A stretch of DNA of 64,000 bases from CAVPDA01 sp963702495 (GTDB taxonomy: Bacteria; Pseudomonadota; Gammaproteobacteria; Burkholderiales; Rhodocyclaceae): contig CAVPDA010000022.1 in assembly GCA_963702495.1 (NCBI GenBank), positions 1 to 64,000 on the forward strand, read 5' to 3'. Positions within the stretch are counted from its first letter, which is position 1. Every line of letters starts with the position of its first letter. Positions 17,457-25,856 of the stretch are shown here, in pieces. The notes beneath the pieces were generated by a model. It was not told where the DNA came from and ran no database searches. It worked only from the letters and a program-made list of their open reading frames with translations. The translations under genes and the position numbers were made by a program.

Positions 17457-18449
17457 ATGGCAAAGGTCGTGCGCTTTCACCAAACCGGCGGTCCCGAAGT
17501 CCTCCAGATCGACGATCTCCCCCCGACCGAACCTGGGCGGGGCGAGGTGCGTCTGAAGGTGCAAGCGCTCGGATTGAATCGGGCGGAATGCATGTTCCGC
17601 TCCGGAATGTATCTCGAGACACCCGCGCTGCCCTCGCGGCTTGGATACGAGGCAGCCGGCACCGTGGAGGCGGTGGGGCCAGGCGTTACCGGGCTCAAGG
17701 TCGGCGAGCGTGTCAGCACCATTCCCGCCTTTCAGCTATCCAAGTATGGCGTCTACGGGGAATGGGCGATCGTCCCTGCCTATGCGTGCGCGGCCTATCC
17801 CGGGGCGATGAGCCCCGAGCAAGGTGCCGCGATCTGGATGCAGTACCTCACCGCCTGGGGCGCACTGATCGAGTTCGGCAAACTCGAGCGCGGTCAGACG
17901 GTACTCATTCCCGCCGCCAGCAGCAGCGTCGGCCTCGCGGCCATCCAGATCGCCAAAGCGAGTGGCGCCACGGCCATCGCGACGACCCGCAAGAGCGACA
18001 AGAAGACTCGACTGGCTGAAGCCGGTGCAGATTACGTCATTGCGACCGGGGAGGAAGACCTGCCCAAGCGCGTCATGGAGATCACTGCGGACAAGGGTGC
18101 CGACATCATCTTCGATCCGGTTGCAGGCCCTTACATCGAGACCCTGACGCAAGCGGCGTCGCAACATGGCACGGTTTTCATCTACGGAATGCTGGACCCT
18201 CGCCCAACGCCATTCCCAATGGCGCCAGCCTTCACGAAAGGACTCTCCTTGCGGGCCTACACGCTGTTTGAGGTAACCGGCCAACCCGCGTCGTTGGAGA
18301 AGGGAAAGCGCTACGTGTACGACGGCCTGAAGTCGGGCGCCCTCAACCCCATCCTCGATGAGCGCAGGTTTACCCTCGATCAGATCGTGGATGCACACCG
18401 CTACATGGAGAGCAATCGGCAGTTCGGGAAAATCGTCGTGAAGGTCTAG
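17457..18449 (+). CDS. Quinone oxidoreductase-type MDR family protein
   Basis: A 330-residue zinc-independent medium-chain dehydrogenase/reductase. The N-terminal GroES-like half shows LQIDDLPPTEPGRGEVRLKV and RLGYEAAGTVEAVGPGV; the Rossmann half shows GQTVLIPAASSSVGLAAIQIAKASGATAIATTRK, a variant of the AxxGxxG nucleotide-binding turn. The cysteines and histidine that bind catalytic zinc in alcohol dehydrogenases are absent. Such enzymes reduce quinones or enones with NADPH. GAGGAGA lies about eight bases before the ATG. Confidence 0.85.
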   Translation: MAKVVRFHQTGGPEVLQIDDLPPTEPGRGEVRLKVQALGLNRAECMFRSGMYLETPALPSRLGYEAAGTVEAVGPGVTGLKVGERVSTIPAFQLSKYGVYGEWAIVPAYACAAYPGAMSPEQGAAIWMQYLTAWGALIEFGKLERGQTVLIPAASSSVGLAAIQIAKASGATAIATTRKSDKKTRLAEAGADYVIATGEEDLPKRVMEITADKGADIIFDPVAGPYIETLTQAASQHGTVFIYGMLDPRPTPFPMAPAFTKGLSLRAYTLFEVTGQPASLEKGKRYVYDGLKSGALNPILDERRFTLDQIVDAHRYMESNRQFGKIVVKV

Positions 18450-18610
18450 CAGGAGCCGAATCACCAGCGGCAGAAGTCTCCAACCCGGGCCAATGGGTGA
18501 AGTCGGCCAATTGCGCTCGTCCATGGAGCAATCGACAGTTCGATGCGGTATAAGTACGCCACAGTCGAGGCAAACGGTGCCTTGACCACGATCCCCTGCC
18601 AGCGCAGCTC

Positions 18611-19441
18611 GTGCACAGCCTCGGTCTATCCTTGCTTATCGCGAACGACCTGGCCCGACTCCTGTTGAAGTTTGCCCTCGCGCCGGTGCTGCTCGCGCAG
18701 GTGGTCGCAACGCGACGACGCGCGCTCGTGCTGCCGGAGGCGCAGGGTACGCGCGAAGGCCGCCTGGGGGACGGGCCGCACACGCTGCGGCTACTGATCG
18801 CCGGGGACTCCTCGGCCGCCGGCGTCGGCGTCGATCACCAGGACCGCGCGCTCGCTGGCTACCTGACCCGCGCCCTGCATGCGCGAACGGGCCGGCCGCT
18901 GCAGTGGGCGTTGCGCGCTCGCTCGGGGCTGACGACGGCCGATGTGCATGCACTGCTGCGCGACGACCCGCCCGCGCAGGCCGACGTGGTGGTGGTCGTC
19001 TCGGGCGTCAACGACTTGATCGAGCAGATCCCCTCGGACAAGGCCGTGCGGCATCGCGAGGCGCTCGCGCAATGGCTGCTCGACGAGTACCGCGCAGCGC
19101 ACGTCGTCTTCGCCTCGCTGCCGCCGGTGCACCGATTCCCGCTACTGCCGCAGCCGCTGCGTTATCTGGCCGGGGCCGATGCGCGCCGCCACGACCGTGC
19201 GCTGGCCGAATGGGCCGCCACGCGGCCAGGCGTGTCCCATGCGCCAATTGCGCTCGATCTCGGGCCCGAGAACATGGCCGCAGACGGCTTCCATCCCGGG
19301 GAGCCCGTTTATCGGGCGTGCGGGGAGGCGCTCGCCGAGCACATCTGCCGCCTGGTCCTGTTGCCGGTCGAATTGGGGATGGATGATGATCCACAGCCGG
19401 GGTCACTGCCGAGATCAGCTCTGCCACGATCCACAAAGTAA
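18611..19441 (+). CDS. SGNH/GDSL-type hydrolase
   Basis: A 276-residue protein starting at GTG. The SGNH blocks are clear: LLIAGDSSAAGVGV (block I, catalytic serine), VVVVSGVNDL (block III, GxND), and MAADGFHPGE (block V, catalytic Asp and His). The first 30 residues (LGLSLLIANDLARLLLKFALAPVLLAQ) may form a membrane anchor. Substrate unknown; esterase or lipase activity is expected from the family. Confidence 0.85.
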   Translation: MHSLGLSLLIANDLARLLLKFALAPVLLAQVVATRRRALVLPEAQGTREGRLGDGPHTLRLLIAGDSSAAGVGVDHQDRALAGYLTRALHARTGRPLQWALRARSGLTTADVHALLRDDPPAQADVVVVVSGVNDLIEQIPSDKAVRHREALAQWLLDEYRAAHVVFASLPPVHRFPLLPQPLRYLAGADARRHDRALAEWAATRPGVSHAPIALDLGPENMAADGFHPGEPVYRACGEALAEHICRLVLLPVELGMDDDPQPGSLPRSALPRSTK

Positions 19442-19761
19442 GCGAAAGTGGCTGCTTCCGGGAGGCCATGGCTGACTGCTGACCGGCAGCTGAGGGGCCA
19501 ACCTGGCGGTTCGACACCCAATCGTCATGAGGCAGTTGCCGGCCAGTAGCGGCCGTTGACGACACGCAAAGATTGCGCTGCTGATCGTCTGGTTCTCACT
19601 TCATACCTGACCCACGGGGCTTTCTGCCATCGCGTTGCTGCGCGGCCACTGTCGACCTTCACCACACCCCGGAAGCGGTCGATCGGCAACGACTGCCTGC
19701 GTGGATCTCGACTTGGTGGAGTATTGCGGTGGCGAAGCCCACCACTTCATGGACCGTGCTA

Positions 19762-19890
19762 TTGGCCAACGTCATGGACTGCTCGCGGCCGCAGGAGCTG
19801 CCGGTGATCGTGGTGCCGGGCGCGGACCACTTCTTCCATCGTCGCCTGCAACTGATCTGCGACATCATCAAGCGCTGCAGGCACGCGTGA
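19762..19890 (+). pseudogene. C-terminal relic of an alpha/beta hydrolase
   Basis: The frame ending at TGA 19888-19890 reads LANVMDCSRPQELPVIVVPG, then ADHFFHRRLQLICDIIKRC. This is the end of the alpha/beta hydrolases (catalytic His in GADHFF) that often precede NodI-type ABC ATPase genes. No hydrolase core exists upstream. The position directly before an ABC ATPase remnant supports the reading. Confidence 0.65.
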
Positions 19891-19963
19891 GTACACGGGC
19901 CGCGCTGACCGAATGGCGAAATGTCGGTTCAGCTGCGCTTGAACCGACCTGCGGTGGGCACTC

Positions 19964-20529
19964 GTGATCCCGGGGGCCGATACGTCGCCCCTGGTAGTCG
20001 AGGGGCTGCGCAAGCGCTATGGCGAACTCGAAGTGGTGGCGGGGATTGGCTGTCGCCTGCGGGCGGGGGAATGCTTCGGCCTGCTGGGGCCTAACGGCGC
20101 CGGCAAGACGACGACGCTGCGCGCGGTGCTGGGGCTCACCCGCGCCGATGCCGGCAGCATCAGCCTGACGGGCATCGAAGTACCGGGTCGGGCGCGGCAG
20201 GCGCGGCAGCAGGTCGGAATCGTGGCGCAGGTCGACAACCTTGACCCGGACTTCACGGCCACCGAGAACCTCCTGATCTATGGCCGCTACTTCGGGCTGA
20301 AGGACGCGGCGATCCGCGCCCGCATCCCCGGCCTGTTCGAATTCGCGGGGCTGGAATCCCGCGCAGATTCGCGCATCGCGACGCTGTCGGGTGGCATGAA
20401 GCGGCGCCTGACGCTGGCCCGCGCGCCGGTGAGCGACCCGCAACTGCTGGTGCTGGACGAACCCACCACCGGCCAACGAACCTGGAGGACATCTTCCTCA
20501 AGCTGACCGGCCGGGAACTGCGGGACTAG
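19964..20529 (+). pseudogene. NodI-like ABC transporter ATPase with internal deletion
   Basis: The first 170 residues are an intact N-terminal half of an ABC ATPase: GLLGPNGAGKTTTLRAVLGL (Walker A), ATLSGGMKRRLTLAR (signature) and LLVLDEPTTG (Walker B with the catalytic Glu). Directly after EPTTG the sequence jumps, out of frame, to RPTNLEDIFLKLTGRELRD and stop, which is the normal C-terminus of the same family. Roughly 120 residues, including the H-loop, are missing, with GC-rich microhomology (CCGGC/CGGCC) at the junction near 20470. The product cannot be a working ATPase. No permease gene (nodJ-like) follows. Confidence 0.85.
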
Positions 20530-20531
20530 AC

Positions 20532-21512
20532 GTGACCGAAGCGCAGGTCGAATGCTATGCCCAGCGCCTGCTGAACCCCTTTCGCGGGGCGACGCACGTC
20601 ATCCGCTACGCCGCCGCCGAGGCGGTGACCACCGACGGCCTGGGACATCTATGTCGCCAACGATCAACTGCTGGAGGGGCTCGACGGCGTGTGCGGCGCC
20701 CAGATCAGCGACCTGCGCTACGGCTGCGGGTCGGCCGCGCAGGGACTGAAGCACGGACGGCTCTGCCCCTCGGCCGACTTTCGGCGCATGGAGGAGTTGG
20801 GCGCAGTGGTCCACGAGCACCTGCGCCGGCGGCAGGAGTGCGTGCCCTTTCCGTTCCGCGATCGCTCCGAACTGTGGCTGCTCGACGCCGAGGACCGGCC
20901 GCTGGCCCTGCTGCACAGTGCGGTGGACGCGCGCGAACTGCCCGCCAGCGTCTGGCCGCATTGGCGCGTCGGTCTCGCGGCCCAGTCGCGTTTCAGCAGC
21001 GCGGTGCTCGGCGAGGACGGGGCGCCGGGCAACTGCGCCGAATACCTCGCCGCCTATATCAACCGCCGCGCCGGCGATCCGGCGCGCGCCCAGTGGTTCC
21101 TGCGGGAAATCGACGGCTCGGGCAAGGGGATGCAGGTCGTGGGAGGCGACGCGCAGGAACTGCCTTTGCAGCACCTCACGCGGGAGGCGTTTCCAGCGCT
21201 GTGCCTGTCGGTCCAGGGCCACGATCCCGCCCACCCCGGCTGATCGATGACTTCCACGCCTGGCAGGCGGCCTGGCTGCTGGTGCTGCCCGACCTCGAGC
21301 CCGAGATCCGCCGCCGCCTCGAACGCTGTGCCCGCCAGCAGGCTATGGTGGTGCACGGCCAGCATCGCCTCTATCCCGAGATCATCGACCGCGAGGCGAT
21401 CCGAGCCACGCTGGTCGAGGCGGTCTTGCGGCGGGCCGAAAACTCTGCCGCAGCTCAGGAGGAAGGCGCGTCCCCGTTCTACATCGAGCTGGATCCGGGT
21501 CCGCCGGCCTAA
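20532..21512 (+). pseudogene. Hypothetical gene with two frameshifts
   Basis: The GTG at 20532 lies two bases after the ABC ATPase stop. The protein reads MTEAQVECYAQRLLNPFRGA, continues after a shift near 20640 in another frame (IYVANDQLLEGLDGVCG, then WPHWRVGLAAQSRFS), and returns to the first frame near 21235 (FHAWQAAWLLVLPDLEPEI, ending SPFYIELDPGPPA). All three pieces have natural protein composition and together would give about 325 residues. Either the gene is decaying or there are two sequencing errors. I do not recognise the family. Confidence 0.7.
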
Positions 21513-21534
21513 GGATTTTGTCCAAGACATAAAA

Positions 21535-21554
21535 AAGGGCGCCTAAGCGCCCTT
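21535..21554 (-). terminator. Rho-independent terminator after the 42-codon gene
   Basis: AAGGGCGC and GCGCCCTT form a perfect 8-bp stem with a CTAA loop. On the minus strand it is followed by a run of six T, which marks the end of the small minus-strand gene 30 bases away. It may also act weakly on the convergent plus-strand gene ending at 21512. Confidence 0.8.
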
Positions 21555-21583
21555 GTCCTTCCGGGGGAGGGAAGGGAGGGGGA

Positions 21584-21712
21584 TCAGCCTTCGTCGATGC
21601 CCTCGGTCACGGGGTTGTTGATGATCCAGTGCAGGCGGCTGCCTTCCACCGCGGACTCCAGCACTTCGATCTTGAGTTCCTCGGCAAGCTCGACGAAATC
21701 GGGTGTGTACAT
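21584..21712 (-). CDS. 42-residue peptide of unknown function
   Basis: The encoded peptide has 42 residues, starts MYTPDFVELAEELKIEVLES and ends INNPVTEGIDEG. It is acidic, has no signal peptide or cysteine, and has an amphipathic helix-like first half followed by a short segment with H-W. A good ribosome binding site (AGGAGA, eight bases before the ATG), a near-consensus promoter at 21792-21820 and a terminator at 21535-21554 bracket it, so it is a free-standing transcription unit. I do not recognise a family. The leader-like acidic N-terminus would be compatible with a peptide precursor or a small regulator, but no modifying enzyme gene is adjacent. Confidence 0.7.
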   Translation of the reverse strand: MYTPDFVELAEELKIEVLESAVEGSRLHWIINNPVTEGIDEG

Positions 21713-21791
21713 GGGGTGTCTCCTGATAGGTTGATCTGATTGCTGCCGGCTTGCGCCGGGCCAATCCCGATTAAGTTACTCGGTTAAGCGA

Positions 21792-21820
21792 ACTCTATGT
21801 TTGTCCTAGACAGATGTCAA
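21792..21820 (-). promoter_or_regulatory. Near-consensus sigma-70 promoter
   Basis: Reading the minus strand, TTGACA (21820 to 21815) and TAGAGT (21797 to 21792) are separated by exactly 17 bases. It is about 80 bases upstream of the 42-codon gene, leaving a leader of roughly 70 bases. Confidence 0.7.
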
Positions 21821-21891
21821 GCATTTTTTATCTGGCCATAAAGCAAACCCGGGATTGGCCGCCACTGGCCCATCCCGCGTTGGGATAATTC

Positions 21892-22090
21892 GTGCCCGTC
21901 CCGATCAGCCACACGCGGTTCCGGCCGGTCGAGGGATCCCAGGTCAACGAGTTCCTGGAGAAACTCGACGACGGCTTCAACCCGCGCAACGGCCTGTTCG
22001 ACTTGAACCGGCAACGCGTGAGTCAGGTTGTACCGGCGGGCAAGGTGCTGCTCGGCGTGCACGGCACCTTCAGCAAGGGCGATGCGATCC
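21892..22090 (+). pseudogene. N-terminal fragment of an alpha/beta-hydrolase-like protein
   Basis: From the GTG at 21892 the plus strand reads SHTRFRPVEGSQVNEFLEKL, FNPRNGLFDLN and KVLLGVHGTFSKGDAIL. The HGTFS block resembles the oxyanion-strand motif of alpha/beta hydrolases. Similarity ends near 22090, where the sequence turns into a fragment of an unrelated gene on the opposite strand. The family is uncertain. Confidence 0.45.
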
Positions 22091-22345
22091 TCGGCCACCC
22101 GCACCGGCAGACCCGGCAACATCACCACCCGAGCGTCCCAGACAAGTCCCGGCCGGCGCGTCACCACACGCTGGTATGAGGAGAAGGGCTTCCAGTGATC
22201 GGTGGACTCGCCCATGTTGAAGCTGCCGACTTGGTTGACACTGGCCGTGGCGACGATGGGCCGCCCGTCCTTCAGGGCGGTTCGAAAGCAGCGCTGCACC
22301 GGCGGCGGCAGGCCGTCGAGCTCGCGGGCGTCGTTCTGCCAACGC
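22090..22345 (-). pseudogene. Internal fragment of a DUF6544-like protein
   Basis: The minus strand reads LDGLPPPVQRCFRTALKDG, SVNQVGSFNMGESTDHWKPF, RRPGLVWDARVVMLPGLPVRV and AEDRIALAEG. This order resembles DUF6544 proteins. Both ends are missing: there is no start region upstream and the family pattern stops at about 22085, where a fragment of another gene on the plus strand begins. Confidence 0.5.
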
Positions 22346-22452
22346 GGGGCTGGGTTCTAGGGTCGCGAGCCGTCGGCTGCGCCTGGCAGGGAATTTGCAT
22401 CAGTTACGGCGCGATCCCATGCCGCTGCACGCTGCGACGATTCTCAACCGAC

Positions 22453-23274
22453 ATGCGCTTCAAGGTGAACCATCTCACGCGTTACTTCTACAGCGAACCA
22501 GTCCGTCTGGGTCGCCACTGGCTGCGGCTTCGGCCGCGCTCCCAGGACGGCGTACAACTGCTGCATTTCGATCTCGACGTTGAGCCGGCACCCGCAGGTC
22601 GCAGCGAAGGGCTCGACCCCGACGGCAACCTGGTCACGGCCGTCTGGTTCGCGCAGGTCACACCGCGGCTCCAGGTGCGGTGCCAGTTCGAGGTCGTCAC
22701 GGAACGGACCAATCCCTACCACTACCTCGCCGATCCGGCGCCTTGGCCCGTCCCGTATCCCCCCGACCTGACCCGTCGGCTGACCCCGTGGCTCGCTGCG
22801 GAATCGGCGGCGCCATCGGTGGCCGCGCTTGCCGACGAACTACGTGCACAATCGGCCGACGCTTTCGATTTCGTCCACCTCCTCAACGCGCGGCTGCACC
22901 AGCAGATCAAACGGGAGATCCGTGACACCGGTGCGCCGCAAAGGCCGGAAGAGACGCTTGCGCGTGGTGTCGGCGCCTGTCGCGACCTGGCGGTCTTGTT
23001 CATGGCCGCGTGCCGCCTGAGCGGGCTGGCGGCGCGATTCGTGAGCGGTTACCAGAAAGGCCGCGACGATGTGCCGATCGACGTCGCTGAGCTCGGCCGC
23101 CGGCGCCGCTACATGCACGCATGGCCCGAGGTATTTCTGCCCGGGGGTGGGTGGTGTGGCTTTGATCCGACCCACGGGCTGGCGGTAGCCGACCGTCACG
23201 TTGCACTAGCGGCGGCGGCCCATCCCGACGATGCGGCACCAATCGAAGGCAGCTTCTTCGGCGAAGCGCAGTGA
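22453..23274 (+). CDS. Transglutaminase-like cysteine protease family protein
   Basis: A 273-residue protein with an N-terminal beta-rich domain (MRFKVNHLTRYFYSEPVRLG) and a transglutaminase-like core. The expected catalytic triad is visible: Cys176 in GVGACRDLA, His222 in MHAWPEVFLP and Asp238 in GFDPTHGL. Bacterial members are peptidases or amidases rather than true transglutaminases; the substrate is unknown. No signal peptide is visible. The ATG at 22453 begins at the conserved N-terminal strand. Confidence 0.88.
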   Translation: MRFKVNHLTRYFYSEPVRLGRHWLRLRPRSQDGVQLLHFDLDVEPAPAGRSEGLDPDGNLVTAVWFAQVTPRLQVRCQFEVVTERTNPYHYLADPAPWPVPYPPDLTRRLTPWLAAESAAPSVAALADELRAQSADAFDFVHLLNARLHQQIKREIRDTGAPQRPEETLARGVGACRDLAVLFMAACRLSGLAARFVSGYQKGRDDVPIDVAELGRRRRYMHAWPEVFLPGGGWCGFDPTHGLAVADRHVALAAAAHPDDAAPIEGSFFGEAQ

Positions 23275-23362
23275 ACGATCGAGACCGAGCTTGCAATCGA
23301 TGTCGAGCCCATGCGGTAAGCTGGATGCCATACGATTCAACACGTCAGCGGAGTCGCTGTTC

Positions 23363-23968
23363 ATGCCCCACACGGATGCTGACTTCCAGGTCGTTCACGA
23401 CGCCTTTCGTGCCAAGGTGTTGCGCTACCTCCAGCGGCTGGTCGGACCGACCGAGGCTGAGGATCTGGTCCAGGTCGTGATGCTCAAGGTCAGCCAGGGC
23501 CTGCCGGGCTTTCGAGGCGAGTCCGGACGGTCGACATGGATCTAGCGCATCGCAACCAATGCCGCGCTGGACAAGTTGCGCAGCCGCGAGCATCGGGAAG
23601 CGGCCGACAGGTCTTGCCCGCAGGAGGCGTTCGGGCGAACCGAGGGCGACCCGGACACGGACGAGCTGTCAAGTGAAGCATATGGCCCATCGGTCGAGAC
23701 GATCGCGATCCGCCAAGAGACGAACGAATGCATCCGCGAGTTCGTCGGGCGCCTCCCGGAAAGCTATCGGACGGTGATGGTGCTGGGCGAAATCGAGGGC
23801 TTCAAAGATCGCGAGATCGCGGCGATCGTCGGCCTGAGTGTCGACGCGGTCAAGATCCGCCTGCATCGCGTCAACGAGATGCTGCGCCTAGAGCTCTCGC
23901 GGGGCTGCTGCTTCTACCGTGACAAGGAGCGCAACGAGCTCGCCTGCGACCGCAAGCCATCGAAGTGA
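23363..23968 (+). pseudogene. ECF sigma factor gene with an in-frame amber codon
   Basis: The first 60 residues hold sigma region 2 (FRAKVLRYLQRLVGPTEAEDLVQ, then FRGESGRSTWI). At 23543-23545 a TAG follows STWI, where the family normally has Tyr (STWIYRIATN). The same frame continues without any shift through RIATNAALDKLRSREH, the region-4 block FVGRLPESYRTVMVLGEIEG and AAIVGLSVDAVKIRLHR to a normal end. A single base change therefore separates it from a 201-residue sigma factor. It is inactive unless the amber codon is suppressed or region 4 is restarted internally. No anti-sigma gene follows. Confidence 0.85.
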
Positions 23969-24266
23969 CCGCGCCCCGACCGAAGCGAATCCGACCTCGA
24001 ACTCCGGCGCTCGATAGTGACGATGCGAGGAGCGTTCGCGAGCCGGGGGCGCAGATCGAGCCGCGACGTAGTGCGCGAGCGCCCGGCGCGATTCCTCCCT
24101 GCTCCCCTTTGGCAAGCACGTAACGGTGCCTGTATCTCTTTGCCTCGCGGCCTCGTCTAAACGTATGAGACCGCAGGAACCGGATCTCCTGGTGGCGTCG
24201 GAGATCGACCGGACACAGGAGTTCGCCGCGGGACGCCTGTCGCTGAACTTCAAAAAGGAGGATGAG

Positions 24267-24539
24267 ATGGACCCTAGTGTGTGGTGGGGACAGGGCTTCG
24301 GCATGTTCTGGATCTTTCCATTGCTTTTCATGATCTTCATGGTGGCGATGATGGTCATGATGTTTCGCCGAGGTGCTTGCGGGTGCATGCCGATGTCGCA
24401 TGGTCGTGCGAACTCGCCGGCCGATGGGCGCGACTCGCCGCGCCAGATCCTCGACCGTCGCTACGCTGGCGGCGAGCTGACGAAGGACCAGTACGACCAG
24501 ATGAAACGCGACCTCGAACTGGATCGAGGTCAGCCCTGA
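24267..24539 (+). CDS. SHOCT-domain small membrane protein
   Basis: A 90-residue protein with one hydrophobic segment at about residues 10-32 (FWIFPLLFMIFMVAMMVMMF) and a C-terminal SHOCT module (PRQILDRRYAGGELTKDQYDQMKRDL). SHOCT modules sit at the ends of many small bacterial membrane proteins; their role is not established. An AAGGAGG immediately upstream of the ATG at 24267 makes this start better than the one at 24126. It follows the broken sigma factor gene by 300 bases. Confidence 0.8.
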   Translation: MDPSVWWGQGFGMFWIFPLLFMIFMVAMMVMMFRRGACGCMPMSHGRANSPADGRDSPRQILDRRYAGGELTKDQYDQMKRDLELDRGQP

Positions 24540-25742
24540 GCGCAAAGCGCATCGTGTTCGCCAAGCCGCTGCGTGCCGGGCCGAGTTCGTAAAGCTCGCG
24601 CTGCTCCACGTCTCGAGTTACGGCCAGCTGGTGCGGACCTACCCATCGACCCAAAGCCCGGCAGCAGCTTTCTGGGAGCCGATGCTCTGGCTGGCCACCG
24701 GCCCGCCATGGTTCGGCCTTCATCCACCGGGCACGAGCTCTCGGCCAGCGAGGTCGGAGATGGGTCAGATTGCCCGTCTGTGCCGGCTTGGATGCGTCCG
24801 GCTCCGTTGTCCCGCTTTGCATTCCGTGGCCACCCCGTCCAGAGCAAAGGTAGTGGGGCGTCCCCCGTCCGTGGCTCGCCGCCAATTGTCGCGGGCGTCC
24901 AAGGACAGGAGTTGCCGCCCGCTGCTGCGTGCATCAGTCGGGCCGCGTCCAAGAAGGTGGTTACAACCGTGTTGCGTAAGGCCCTCGCATCCGCCCCGGA
25001 AACCAACAACCGGCTACAGCTGGTAATGTGAGATCCCTTTCACGATCGGGACGGCCAACGGCCGCTCAACCACAAAAAACCGCCCCATGACGGTTGACGC
25101 CAAGATGACTATATTGGGTCGCTATGCAAAGCTTTGCATACGCCTAGTTGCGTACTATGCATAGGGGTCGGCAGTTCGCGTTCGCGGGTTTGGGAACCTG
25201 ACGTTCGATGCCACGTTGGCCCCAAGGTCCGTTGACCGCGGGATACCTGCCGCTTGCTCGACGCAGTCGTCTGACCGGAATGGTCGAGGACTTGCCGCCG
25301 ACAAGTCCTCGATGGGTGACGGCTGACGCATAGGGAGCTGCCGTTCGACGAACCCAACTTCGTGCTCTGCGAGCGTCTCTTGCTGGTCGCATGGGACCGT
25401 ACGCTGATCATCCGCAAACCGGACGTCAGGCATCTGACATCCATGATTGGTGATCGGCTGGTTCCTGCTAGCGGGCGGTAGAGGTGATCGGTCCGCTGGG
25501 TTCTCCTCGGGGGCGCTGCTGACTTCCATATGTGGACCTGGGCTTCTGTCGAAAATCTTCAAGTTGTGTTGAATCTGGCCCAAAATGTTCTCCAGGCCGC
25601 ACTCGTCATAGCAAAATTGACTCGTCGCAGCTTGCGTGAGTTTTGCGGGAATCAGCTGCGCATCGTGATGCATTGTTATGCAGGGAACGCAACGGGCGTC
25701 CTCGTAACCTACTGATTTCACAACTACTGCACGGCGTCCGGA
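24540..25742. other. About 1.2 kb without a recognisable gene
   Basis: No reading frame with protein-like content was found on either strand. The stretch contains a perfect 18-base palindrome (25123-25140) and a direct-repeat copy (25630-25647) shared with the left end of the window. Confidence 0.5.
25123..25140. repeat. Perfect 18-base palindrome
   Basis: TATGCAAAGCTTTGCATA reads identically on both strands and is followed 16 bases later by the related ATGCAT-containing stretch ACTATGCATAGG. It lies in a gene-free region near the tRNA-Phe fragment. It could be an operator or a recombinase site; nothing identifies its partner. Confidence 0.6.
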
Positions 25743-25791
25743 CGGACTGAAAATCCTTGTGTCGGTGGTTCGATTCCGCCCTTGGCCACCA
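25743..25791 (+). tRNA. 3' portion of tRNA-Phe (attachment-site remnant)
   Basis: The sequence contains the anticodon loop CTGAAAA (anticodon GAA), the variable loop, a T arm GGTGG-TTCGATT-CCGCC and the acceptor 3' strand CTTGGCCACCA with encoded CCA. The required 5' strand GGCCAAG and a D arm are not present upstream, so the gene is incomplete. A 3' tRNA half next to an integrase gene is the usual footprint of an integrated element. The integrase fragment ends 66 bases downstream. Confidence 0.75.
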
Positions 25792-25856
25792 AGATTTCAA
25801 TTACTTAGCTCAGTTCCCCACGCCCTCAAGAAACGCCTGTGGGGATTTTGCGGGAG

